A DNA stretch of 50,877 bases from Nitrospira sp. UW-LDO-01 (GTDB lineage Bacteria; Nitrospirota; Nitrospiria; Nitrospirales; Nitrospiraceae). The stretch is taken from assembly GCA_002254365.1 (NCBI GenBank), contig NIUT01000162.1, positions 1-50,877 on the forward strand. The letters run 5' to 3'. A program made the position numbers and the translations under genes. Positions 24,958-33,003 of the stretch are shown piece after piece (the stretch's first letter is position 1; every line of letters begins with the position of its first letter). The notes beneath the pieces are model-generated. The model saw nothing but the letters and a program-made list of their open reading frames with translations. It was not told the origin of the DNA and searched no databases.

Positions 24958-26373
24958 TCACCCTCCCGGCGAACCGAAGGCCGAGTGTTCACCCTCCCGA
25001 TACTCCCGCAGTTTGTTACGGAGCGTGCGGATGCTGATGCCCAACTCTTTTGCCGCATGGGTCCGATTGTCTTTCACACGAGCCAAGGTTTTGAAAATCA
25101 GCTCTCGTTCCATCTCCCACAGCGATCCATTCATCGGTGGTGATGCACGCACTAACGGAATCGTGACGTCCTCGTTCCTTTCAGGAGGACAATGTTCCGG
25201 TAAAATAGGCCCTTGGCCGGCCAACAACAGTGCTCGTTCCATCACGTTCTCCAACTCACGCACATTTCCTTTCCAGGGCAAGCGTTGCAAATGCGCCAGA
25301 GCACTGTCCGACAGAGCCGGTGGAGTCAGACCATTTCTCATGGCTGATTGGTTCACAAAATGGCGCGCGAGTACGGGGATATCGACGACACGCTCGCGTA
25401 ACGGTGGCACCGTCACGGGGAAGACGTTCAAGCGATAATAGAGATCTTCGCGAAAACGGCCCTGCTCAACCTCCCGATAGAGCATGCGATTCGTCGTGGC
25501 GATCACACGAATGTTGACCGGAACCGGATCACGCCCACCGATCCGATCCACCTCACGTTCCTGCAAGACACGCAACAATTTCGCCTGGAGGGCCAGATTC
25601 ATTTCGCTGATTTCGTCCAAGAGTAAGGTGCCTGTATGGGCCATCTCAAACTTCCCGACTTTCCTGATGACGGCACCGGTAAATGCCCCTCGCTCGTGGC
25701 CGAAGAGTTCGCTTTCCAGTAATCCATCAGGAAGCGCGGCACAGTTCACCGCAATGAACGGTCGATGGGCCCGCGGACTTCGCAAATGAATAAACCGTGC
25801 CAGCAACTCTTTGCCCGTTCCACTTTCGCCATGAATCAGGACGGTGGCCTGACTGGAGGCCACTCCTTCAATCGTGCTCAGGAGTCTGACCATCCCAGGG
25901 TCTTGGCTGAGCAGCGCTCGGTGCTCTACCTGATGGATCGGCCGACCGAGTCCAATCCCTTCCTCACGGCCTGCTTTGAGATTGGCAATGGCCCGCTCCA
26001 GTACATCCATGGAAAATGGTTTCAACAGATATTCGCTGGCCCCCAGCTTCATGGCCTCAACGGCTGTTTCAACTGTTCCGTAGGCCGTCATGAGGACAAT
26101 CGCCGTTTGCGGGGCTCGTGCCTTCATCTCCTTGATCAGCTCAAGACCCGTAAGGCGAGGCATGCGCAAATCCGTCAAGACCAACCACGGACGAAACTTC
26201 GTGATTCGCTCCAAGGCCTCTGTCCCATCAGTCGCCCCCTGCACGGCATAGCCAAGCCGCCTGATGGTTTCCATCAAGGCGATACGCATCGACGGATCAT
26301 CATCGACGACCAGAATCCGCTCCTGCTCCTCACCGGTCTCCGCCATCGGGATTTGCTTCTCACGATCAGTCAT
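24958..26373 (-). CDS. NtrC-family sigma-54 response regulator (FlgR/FleR-like)
   Basis: This 471-residue transcription activator has a receiver (about 17-130, phospho-acceptor in VLTDLRMPRLTG), a sigma-54 AAA+ domain (about 155-390) and a Fis-type helix-turn-helix (about 425-465, AAKELGISIRTLRNKLREY). The AAA+ domain has Walker A GESGTGKE, the sigma-54 contact loop GAFTGA, Walker B LLDEIS and RLNVFP. All catalytic parts look intact. It overlaps the histidine kinase gene by 8 bp and so is probably its cognate regulator. Its gene ends just upstream of the sigma-54 promoter of flgB, which supports the view that it activates flagellar class II promoters. The specific name is by context. Confidence 0.9.
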   Translation of the reverse strand: MTDREKQIPMAETGEEQERILVVDDDPSMRIALMETIRRLGYAVQGATDGTEALERITKFRPWLVLTDLRMPRLTGLELIKEMKARAPQTAIVLMTAYGTVETAVEAMKLGASEYLLKPFSMDVLERAIANLKAGREEGIGLGRPIHQVEHRALLSQDPGMVRLLSTIEGVASSQATVLIHGESGTGKELLARFIHLRSPRAHRPFIAVNCAALPDGLLESELFGHERGAFTGAVIRKVGKFEMAHTGTLLLDEISEMNLALQAKLLRVLQEREVDRIGGRDPVPVNIRVIATTNRMLYREVEQGRFREDLYYRLNVFPVTVPPLRERVVDIPVLARHFVNQSAMRNGLTPPALSDSALAHLQRLPWKGNVRELENVMERALLLAGQGPILPEHCPPERNEDVTIPLVRASPPMNGSLWEMERELIFKTLARVKDNRTHAAKELGISIRTLRNKLREYREGEHSAFGSPGG

Positions 26374-27664
26374 AAGACGAATCCTCCATCAGGACGACCT
26401 CTCGCACTGCTCGCTCGGCGTTCTTGACGGCACCCTTTTCGCAGCCTGGGCCGTCCTCGGGACTTACGTCTCCGGCTACTGAGGGATGAGGGAGAATGAT
26501 TGAACAGGCCGTGCCCTGCCCCACCGTGCTCTCGACATCGATCCGTCCATGGTGGGCGTCCACAATGGAATGTACGATAGCGAGCCCCAGACCGGTCCCC
26601 TCGTCTTTCGTCGTAAAAAATGGGTCGAACAGGCGCGAGCGATGCGCTGGATCGATCCCCATACCCGAATCACGGACCGTTAGTCGCACCGCTGAGGTTC
26701 CCAGCGACTGAAGCGGCTCTTGGGACAGACTGATCGCTAACTCGCCTCCGTTCGGCATCGCTTGGACGGCATTGACGATCAAATTCACAACGACCTGTTT
26801 TAACTGCCCGTCGTGACACCAAATCGACGGCACCTCCCGGCTGATGTCCATGCGAATGTCTACGGGTGATTTGGCAATCGCATGCGCAGCCAACTCCAGA
26901 GATTCGTTGAGCAACGATTCCGTGTGATGCCACGATCGCGTCAAGTGCACCGGACGCATGTACAGCAGCAGATTCGCCAGAAGACCATCCATCAACTGAA
27001 CGGCCTGTGAAATCTGCTGCGCGTACCGTTGCGTGGGCTCATGCTCGTTGAGGTCGCGTTGCAGCAACGACGCAAAGAGTTCCACACTGCCCAACGGATT
27101 GCGGATCTCATGCGCGATCCGACCGATCAGTTCACCCATCGCAGCAAGCCGATCCTTTCGTTGCAATTGTTCTTCGAGTTGATAGACCCGGGTAATGTCC
27201 TGAAGCAGAACCAGCTGCCCGGAATCCTCACCGGAGTCGTTTCGAAGCGGGACCTGACTGATGGAAACTACGCTCTGCCCAATGCGTTGCGGACGATCAG
27301 AAACCGTCAGACCTCGACCCGCTAAGACCTCCGGGATGCAACGACTGTGTAGTTCCACATCGCTTCTCCCAAGGAGCTGCTCCGCGGCGCGGTTACTACG
27401 AGTGATGATCCCGCGCTCGTCCACCACCACTACCCCGGTCGACAACGATTCGAGGATTCCATCTAAGCGCACGCGCATGGCTTCGTTGTCGACAAGCTGT
27501 CGACGAAGCGCCTCGTTGCTCTGCGCGAGTTCGGCATCCATCTCCTCCACGCGTGCCGTGAGTGCGCTATAGGATTGCTGTAACGTGTGTGCTGCCTCGT
27601 CAAAACTCTGAAAAGCCGCCTGTAAGAGGGCCCGTTCCTCCGGGTTTGTCGTCATGTTGGTCAT
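26366..27664 (-). CDS. Soluble PAS-domain histidine kinase (FlgS/FleS-like)
   Basis: This 432-residue kinase has an N-terminal coiled coil (about 10-65), one PAS domain (about 68-170), a HisKA dimerisation domain with phospho-histidine in IGRIAHEIRNPLGS (about 195-210), and an HATPase domain. The latter carries the N box VNLIVNAVQAM and the G boxes DSGMGIDP and TGLGLAIV. No membrane segment is seen, so it probably senses a cytoplasmic cue, as FleS and FlgS do. The start overlaps the TPR gene stop (ATGA) and its stop overlaps the response regulator. A second ATG three codons in (27655) is an alternative start. It could also phosphorylate the receiver on FliH. Confidence 0.9.
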   Translation of the reverse strand: MTNMTTNPEERALLQAAFQSFDEAAHTLQQSYSALTARVEEMDAELAQSNEALRRQLVDNEAMRVRLDGILESLSTGVVVVDERGIITRSNRAAEQLLGRSDVELHSRCIPEVLAGRGLTVSDRPQRIGQSVVSISQVPLRNDSGEDSGQLVLLQDITRVYQLEEQLQRKDRLAAMGELIGRIAHEIRNPLGSVELFASLLQRDLNEHEPTQRYAQQISQAVQLMDGLLANLLLYMRPVHLTRSWHHTESLLNESLELAAHAIAKSPVDIRMDISREVPSIWCHDGQLKQVVVNLIVNAVQAMPNGGELAISLSQEPLQSLGTSAVRLTVRDSGMGIDPAHRSRLFDPFFTTKDEGTGLGLAIVHSIVDAHHGRIDVESTVGQGTACSIILPHPSVAGDVSPEDGPGCEKGAVKNAERAVREVVLMEDSSYD

Positions 27665-29835
27665 AGCCCCTCCGCCTTTCCTGATTGCCGGACCGATTGC
27701 ACAGCCCCCTTGAGCGATGCTGAGAGCCGATTCACTATCTCATCATCCGCACGACCGAGTTCCGCCAGAGCCACCGTGGCGCGATCGTATTGCTTCAGCG
27801 CGGTCCAATGCTGAGCCGTTTGCAGGCGAGCCCATTCAGCTTGGCGTACTTTAGGCTTCTTCTCCAACACCGACTGATACACCGCGATCGCTCGTTCGTG
27901 GCGATTCAACCGCGATAATGTGTCGGCGTACGCCAACAGTGTCTCGGAAGACGCAACGGCCCCGGCCTTGAAGCCTTCTTCATAGGCCAGAGCCGACTCT
28001 TCAAGCTTGTCCAGCTCTCCCAACGTCTTAGCCAACTGAAGATACATCGCAGGACGCTCTCGATGACCGGGATGGCGCAGCAGCCATGTGCGGCACAGAT
28101 GGAGGAGGCCCTGCATATCTCGCTGCTGCCGCATCGCCTGTACCAGCAACAGCACGACTTCCCCTTCGTAGGTTCCAAGCGGAAACTGAAAACGGTATCG
28201 TTCAAACACCTTCCGTGCCGCATCGGGGTCGCGCTGATCCAGATAGATTTTCCCAAGCCCTATCAAAGCCGGCTCGATCAACGCCGGATCGTTGTGGACT
28301 TTAATCACCTGCTGGTACAGACTGCTGCCTTCTGCCGCGAATCCCAACCGGCGATGTGCGTCGGCAATCTGCAACAAGAGTGGTGATCGCGCATAGCGTT
28401 GTCTGGCCACGCTTCCATGCCGATGGAACAGACTGACCACCGTCAGATCATCCTGCGATGCGATGGCTGCCTCAATCCATGGAGTCAGCAGTACAGCCAG
28501 ACGGTCGACGGCTTTTGCAGCCCAGGGATCATTCACCTGCCCCGTCTTCAGAGTGATATCCCGGTAGAGGCCAATCGCCCGGTGCATGTCGTTGCTCTGC
28601 TCTGCGGCCTTCGCCAGGTAAAAGAGCGCCTCGCTCCCGGCTGGGTTCGCCGCTTCTCGCGTGGCAATGTCTTCCAATAAGGACCGATACGATGCGGCAC
28701 TCTGGAACGGAGTCGGGACATCGTGCATCATGGCACTGACCGTGCGGCCGAGTGACTCGACTCCCCCGGTCTGCATCATCTCTGTCTGCTGAACCGCTAA
28801 GCGGAGCTTGGCGGTCGTGGCCGGCACGCTATAGGGATAGAGCGCCGGAAGGAGGGCGTACACAAACTCCGCGAGTCGCTGGTTGGCACCGGCCCTCAGG
28901 CTCTCGGCAAGCTGCAACAGCGCCGCAGGCGTATGCTCGTGACGGGGGTATAAATTGTATAACAACAGGAGCAACTCTCTCGCGGATGCCTCATGCTGAA
29001 GCCTGATTTCCGTCACCGCGAACCGTTGAAGCGCAAGTGGGTCCGCCTTCACCAGGCGAGGCCACCGTCGATAGGCGAGGTCGAAGAGCGGTTGCGCATC
29101 GGCGTATCGCTGTTGCCGATACAAGGCATGGGCCATCCCCAGCGTGGCACCTTGCAACAGTGGCTCGTGCTCAGTTCGTGTGCGTACATTTGAAAAAGCA
29201 TGCTCAGCCTCGCTCCACTTGCCCATGGCCATATACGCATAGCCCAGACCGAGCAACGAGCGTGGACCGTCAAAGTGACGGCTCTCAGCATGAGCCATCG
29301 CTTGCTCATAGAAGACCTGAGCCTCTTGATACCAGCCTTGTTCAAAGTACAGATCCCCGATCCGCCACTCTGCTCGCCGAGCATTGATCGACTGCGGATG
29401 GTCTCGCACGAGTTTCTTGTACTCCTGGATTCCCAACGCGCGACCTTGGCCTGAGGAGTCCTCACGAAGAGCCAGTTCAATGAGAAACGCTTTCGCGGAC
29501 GGCACAAGCGGGCTTTCAGGGTAATCCGTGACAATCTTCGCAAAGAATCGTTGCGCCTCTGCCCACGCTTGCTTCTTGTAGGCAGACTGCCCCTCCTGCC
29601 ACGCCAACCCATCGATCCCGGTCGACTGACCTTCTAGGCGTGGACCATCGTCCGGCAATAACAGGGCAAGTCGTTCAACCGGCGCCTGGTTTTTCACCGC
29701 TGCCGGCCGGCTACCGACAGGACTACTGGAACTCTTCCCGGAGGGAAGTGTCTGTCCAATGGCCACCGAAGGCACAACTGTCCAGACGACGATCAGGACA
29801 ATCAGTCGGACATATGGAAGACGGCATAGATTCAC
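27661..29835 (-). CDS. Exported tetratricopeptide-repeat protein
   Basis: The 724-residue product has a hydrophobic N-terminal signal (LIVLIVVWTVVPSVAIGQ) and then many TPR-like helical pairs from about residue 75 to 700, with recurring A-x-Y/F patterns such as WAEAQRFFAKIVTDYPESP and YQEAQVFYEQAMA. It is probably periplasmic or outer-membrane anchored and acts as a protein scaffold. It begins with GTG (29833-29835) and no clear ribosome-binding site. Its 3' end is coupled by ATGA to the histidine kinase gene, so it may feed an envelope signal to that kinase or serve flagellar assembly. I do not recognise a specific family. Confidence 0.85.
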   Translation of the reverse strand: MNLCRLPYVRLIVLIVVWTVVPSVAIGQTLPSGKSSSSPVGSRPAAVKNQAPVERLALLLPDDGPRLEGQSTGIDGLAWQEGQSAYKKQAWAEAQRFFAKIVTDYPESPLVPSAKAFLIELALREDSSGQGRALGIQEYKKLVRDHPQSINARRAEWRIGDLYFEQGWYQEAQVFYEQAMAHAESRHFDGPRSLLGLGYAYMAMGKWSEAEHAFSNVRTRTEHEPLLQGATLGMAHALYRQQRYADAQPLFDLAYRRWPRLVKADPLALQRFAVTEIRLQHEASARELLLLLYNLYPRHEHTPAALLQLAESLRAGANQRLAEFVYALLPALYPYSVPATTAKLRLAVQQTEMMQTGGVESLGRTVSAMMHDVPTPFQSAASYRSLLEDIATREAANPAGSEALFYLAKAAEQSNDMHRAIGLYRDITLKTGQVNDPWAAKAVDRLAVLLTPWIEAAIASQDDLTVVSLFHRHGSVARQRYARSPLLLQIADAHRRLGFAAEGSSLYQQVIKVHNDPALIEPALIGLGKIYLDQRDPDAARKVFERYRFQFPLGTYEGEVVLLLVQAMRQQRDMQGLLHLCRTWLLRHPGHRERPAMYLQLAKTLGELDKLEESALAYEEGFKAGAVASSETLLAYADTLSRLNRHERAIAVYQSVLEKKPKVRQAEWARLQTAQHWTALKQYDRATVALAELGRADDEIVNRLSASLKGAVQSVRQSGKAEGL

Positions 29836-29849
29836 AGCGGGAAGACACC

Positions 29850-29865
29850 AGCAAAGCTCATGCCC
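29850..29865 (-). promoter_or_regulatory. Possible sigma-54 promoter before the TPR gene
   Basis: The minus strand reads GGGCATGAGCTTTGCT, a good sigma-54 -24/-12 match (GGCATG, TTGCT, correct spacing). The predicted start near 29839 leaves a leader of only about 4 nt before the GTG start at 29835. Either the message is nearly leaderless, the start codon lies further in, or the match is chance. Confidence 0.42.
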
Positions 29866-29953
29866 TTCGCATCAGCCAAAAACATGAGGAAAATCAGAAG
29901 AATTATCGCGAGGAATTGAGAATCTATACGAATCGCGTCAGGACTGGCATCGA

Positions 29954-31411
29954 CTAGGTCGGAAGGTCGTCAATCTTTTGACTGGATATGCGGGGCCAGA
30001 GCGGAAGGGTTTCCACATGGGAGCGAGGATCAACCCCCTTGCGTTTCAGCTTTTCAACCAACGTCGTTCGATTCAAGTGCAGTAACTGCGCGGCTCTGGA
30101 GGTGACACCATTCGCTTTGCGCAACGCTTCCATGATGAGATGCTTTTCGTACTGCTCCACCTCTCTCGAGAGATTGATCCCCTCGTCGTTGAACCGAATG
30201 AACTGCTCCTTGAATTCAGGCGCGATCGACCGGCGACCGATTTTGGGAGGCAAGTCTTCAACCGCCAACGTCCCCTGCTTTTTTAGAACGACCAATCGCT
30301 CGATCATATTCTCCAACTCGCGAATGTTGCCGGGCCAGTCGTACTCGATCAAGAACTGCAGCGCATCTGACGAAAAACCCGACACATCCGTATGCTTACT
30401 CTGATTGAAGCGCGTCAGAAAGTGCTCAATAAGCAACGGGATATCACTTCGTCGTTCTCGAAGTGGAGGAATCACAATGGGAATGACATTGAGCCGATAG
30501 AAGAGATCCTTCCGAAATCGCCGTTCCTCCACCTGCAGTTCTAGATCCTGATTCGTCGCCGCGATAATGCGGACATCCACATGAATCGTACGATTGCCGC
30601 CGACTCGTTCAAACTCCCGCTCCTGCAACACCCGCAGGAGCTTCACTTGCAACGGGAGACTCATTTCGCCGATTTCATCAAGAAAGATCGTCCCGCCGTT
30701 CGCCAATTCAAACCGACCCATCCGCGAATGCGTGGCTCCGGTGAAGGCACCCTTTTCGTGTCCAAAGAGTTCGGACTCCAGCAGGTTTTCAGGAATGGCC
30801 CCGCAGTTGACCGGAACAAGCGGGCGGTCCCTTCGCAGGCTGTTGAAGTGGAGCATTCGGGCAACCAACTCCTTGCCGGTGCCGCTCTCACCTTGGATCA
30901 TGACAGTACTGTCGCTGTCGGCGACCTTTTGCACGAAATCCAACACCTGTTGCATCGGCTCACTGACGCCGACTAACTGCTCCAACCGATACTGATCACG
31001 GACGGCTTTCCGTAGCAGGTGATTTTCCTGTCGCAGCCGATAGAACTCCGCCGCCTTTCGCACCACGACCGCCACGGTCTCAAGATCAAAGGGTTTGGTA
31101 ATGAACTCAAAGGCCCCGGACTTCATGGCCCGTACCGCGGTTTCGATCGTCCCAAACCCAGTCATCATGATGGGAATGATTTTGGCATCCTGCTTGGCCA
31201 AACGATCGATGATCTCCAGCCCATCGATATCGGGCAACTGCAAGTCCGTGATCACGATATGAACGACCGACTCCTTGACAATGTGAATCGCCGCGTTGCC
31301 GTCTTCAGCCATGGACACACCGTAGCCTTCGTGCAGGAGCACCTCCTGCAGAATCGCCCGGACGGCCGCATCATCGTCGATAATTAGTACGTTGACTGGG
31401 TTTATGCTCAT
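29954..31411 (-). CDS. NtrC-family sigma-54 response regulator (second)
   Basis: The 485 residues comprise a receiver (about 7-120, acceptor in VITDLQLPDIDG, T in MMTGFGT, K in TKPFD), an AAA+ domain (about 145-380) and a C-terminal helix-turn-helix (AAQLLHLNRTTLVEKLKRKG). The AAA+ domain has GESGTGKE, GAFTGA and FLDEIGEMSLPLQ. The HTH region and AAA+ domain resemble FleQ-type master flagellar regulators. Unlike FleQ, whose receiver-like domain lacks the phospho-acceptor, this one appears phosphorylatable. A 118-bp gap separates it from the TPR gene. It may be the first tier of the flagellar cascade, transcribed from a sigma-70-type promoter. Confidence 0.88.
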   Translation of the reverse strand: MSINPVNVLIIDDDAAVRAILQEVLLHEGYGVSMAEDGNAAIHIVKESVVHIVITDLQLPDIDGLEIIDRLAKQDAKIIPIMMTGFGTIETAVRAMKSGAFEFITKPFDLETVAVVVRKAAEFYRLRQENHLLRKAVRDQYRLEQLVGVSEPMQQVLDFVQKVADSDSTVMIQGESGTGKELVARMLHFNSLRRDRPLVPVNCGAIPENLLESELFGHEKGAFTGATHSRMGRFELANGGTIFLDEIGEMSLPLQVKLLRVLQEREFERVGGNRTIHVDVRIIAATNQDLELQVEERRFRKDLFYRLNVIPIVIPPLRERRSDIPLLIEHFLTRFNQSKHTDVSGFSSDALQFLIEYDWPGNIRELENMIERLVVLKKQGTLAVEDLPPKIGRRSIAPEFKEQFIRFNDEGINLSREVEQYEKHLIMEALRKANGVTSRAAQLLHLNRTTLVEKLKRKGVDPRSHVETLPLWPRISSQKIDDLPT

Positions 31412-31443
31412 AACATTTGGAATGCGAAATGCGTGGCGGGCTT

Positions 31444-31472
31444 AGAATAATGGCCCAAGGCATCCATTGCAA
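31444..31472 (-). promoter_or_regulatory. Sigma-70-type promoter of the second regulator
   Basis: On the minus strand TTGCAA (31467-31472) and TATTCT (31444-31449) are separated by 17 bp, upstream of the regulator start at 31411. This is a reasonable housekeeping promoter for the presumed top-tier regulator. Confidence 0.5.
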
Positions 31473-31517
31473 GCGATATCAATTACTTTGATGAGGCTTG
31501 GAGGAGCGGAAGGTTTC

Positions 31518-31547
31518 TTGACAGGCTTGTTGGCCTATTGGTACTGT
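31518..31547 (+). promoter_or_regulatory. Promoter of tRNA-Thr
   Basis: A perfect TTGACA (31518-31523) and TACTGT (31542-31547) are 18 bp apart and would start transcription about 25 nt before the mature tRNA. Confidence 0.6.
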
Positions 31548-31579
31548 TCCGCACTGCATGGTCATGTGGACATCGACAG

Positions 31580-31655
31580 GCTGGCGTAGCTCAATCGGCA
31601 GAGCAGCGGTTTTGTAAACCGCAGGTTGGAGGTTCGATTCCTCTCGCCAGCTCCA
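31580..31655 (+). tRNA. tRNA-Thr (anticodon TGT)
   Basis: All four arms pair: acceptor GCTGGCG with CGCCAGC, D-arm GCTC/GAGC, anticodon stem GCGGT/ACCGC with loop TTTGTAA (anticodon TGT), and T-arm GGAGG/CCTCT (one G-T pair) with TTCGATT. The CCA end is encoded. It is 76 nt long. The anticodon reads ACA threonine codons. It sits at the junction between the flagellar supercluster and the unrelated right part, a common integration landmark, although I see no integrase beside it. Confidence 0.97.
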
Positions 31656-31688
31656 CATCTTCCTACAGCAATTCCCTGGGCGGTGACG

Positions 31689-32870
31689 TTACCCAAGCCC
31701 TCGTATAATTTCTTGATAATAGACATCCAACATCCCAGCGCGAGCCTGCTCCACGATGACTAACTGGCGTTGGTCGAAGGTATTCGCGCAATACAAATAC
31801 TGAAATCCTCGAAACTGTCCATACTCGACATGGACCTGTCGACCATCCGCCCCCTGACGTGTGGTGTCTGCAAGTACATCACGATCAATGAGTTGTTCCC
31901 ATGCGGTTTGAGCCGAAGGCCAATGATTTTCATAGAGGGGATTCTCGGCATCGGGAAAGGTCGCAATTGTTTCAGGAGAAAATGGACGACCATCATCCGG
32001 TTCTGGTGATTCATCCCAGGCAACAGTCTGCTGACTTCCCCGCTGCAACAAATAGAACGGTCCATCCTCAACCGGTTCTTCGACTGATTGGTATCGGACT
32101 AGAGTCGGAGGTTCGAGAAGTTGCAATCCCCGCGCCGCCAAGGCTCGCTGAAAGGGAACTCGTCTGGCCAGTTGCCTGGTCTTCTCACACAACATCACGC
32201 GGCCATTGGACGACAGAACGTTCAGAAGGTTGTCCAGCCGAGGGCCAAGCCCAATGCGCTGTTCAAATGACCTCTGGAGCACTGGATCATGCCCTCGTTC
32301 AAAGGTTCGCCAACTTCGACTTGGAAGACCGGGATCCTGCTCAGCCTGAACCAACACATGCGTAGCCACCACGAGGTCGTAACCACCGGAAAGCGGCTGG
32401 ATGTTTCCATCCATACAGTCGAAGCGGAGATTGCGCAAGCCCAGCCGGTCGGCTTGTTCCTGTGCGACTCCAATAGACGCGGATGACCGGTCGATTCCTA
32501 GAAAACTCTTCTCTGGAAACAGACGTGCACAAAAAGAGGTCAGAATGCCCGGCCCACAACCAAAATCGAGGATGCTCTTCGCGTCACCACACTGCACAAC
32601 CATCCGTGGAGCAATCGCCTCGTAATAGTCATACCGCTGGCTGTACAGCACCGGAAAAATCTTCGGATGGGCAGCGAGATCATAGAACGCCGTCTCATCA
32701 TGATGATCGCCTTCACGTTTTCGTTGAGCGCGTGACGCAAGCTGTTTGAGATCATCAGGGGAGAATTGTTGCTGTTGCCAGGCAAAGTAGTCCCGGTCGG
32801 ATGTGAACCGTCGAAGTCCCCACCAGGCCAGATGCTCACGGAGCAATCGTTGCAGTGAATCATTGGCCAT
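31689..32870 (-). CDS. SAM-dependent methyltransferase, unknown substrate
   Basis: The 393-residue protein has an N-terminal helical region (about 1-95), a class I methyltransferase fold (about 98-250) with motif I ILDFGCGPGILT, acidic loop LGIDRSS and a motif resembling DLVVATHVL, and an extra C-terminal domain (about 280-393) of unknown role. The ATG at 32870 has a weak Shine-Dalgarno sequence. A palindromic repeat lies directly upstream. The substrate cannot be told from sequence. It is transcribed away from the tRNA and towards it from proA, but no operon with proA is clear because the repeat fills the gap. Confidence 0.75.
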   Translation of the reverse strand: MANDSLQRLLREHLAWWGLRRFTSDRDYFAWQQQQFSPDDLKQLASRAQRKREGDHHDETAFYDLAAHPKIFPVLYSQRYDYYEAIAPRMVVQCGDAKSILDFGCGPGILTSFCARLFPEKSFLGIDRSSASIGVAQEQADRLGLRNLRFDCMDGNIQPLSGGYDLVVATHVLVQAEQDPGLPSRSWRTFERGHDPVLQRSFEQRIGLGPRLDNLLNVLSSNGRVMLCEKTRQLARRVPFQRALAARGLQLLEPPTLVRYQSVEEPVEDGPFYLLQRGSQQTVAWDESPEPDDGRPFSPETIATFPDAENPLYENHWPSAQTAWEQLIDRDVLADTTRQGADGRQVHVEYGQFRGFQYLYCANTFDQRQLVIVEQARAGMLDVYYQEIIRGLG

Positions 32871-32876
32871 TCGTCA

Positions 32877-33003
32877 GGCGCCTGCTCAAAACGGTTCCCT
32901 GCAAGGCCGCAGGGAGCGAGAACCACGAGGCGTACGCAGCAGGGATACGGTGAGTGGTTCGAACGACTGAGAACGAAGCTGGGAAGCCTTTTCAGTAGGC
33001 GCC
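32877..33003. repeat. Imperfect palindromic intergenic repeat (copy 1)
   Basis: Arms GGCGCCTGCTCAAAACGG (32877-32894) and AAGCCTTTTCAGTAGGCGCC (32984-33003) are nearly complementary. A nested hairpin with GGTTCCCTGC/GCAGGGA sits inside. The core AGGCCGCAGGGAGCGA and the GAGAACGA block recur in the element at 48379-48505, so both belong to one REP-like family. Transcribed, it folds into a long hairpin after proA and may act as terminator or stabiliser. Confidence 0.75.

Noticed and set aside
31580-31655. tRNA-Thr as an integration site for the flagellar cluster
   Set aside because: No integrase gene and no direct repeat of the tRNA 3' end was found in the window, so an att-site claim is not supported.
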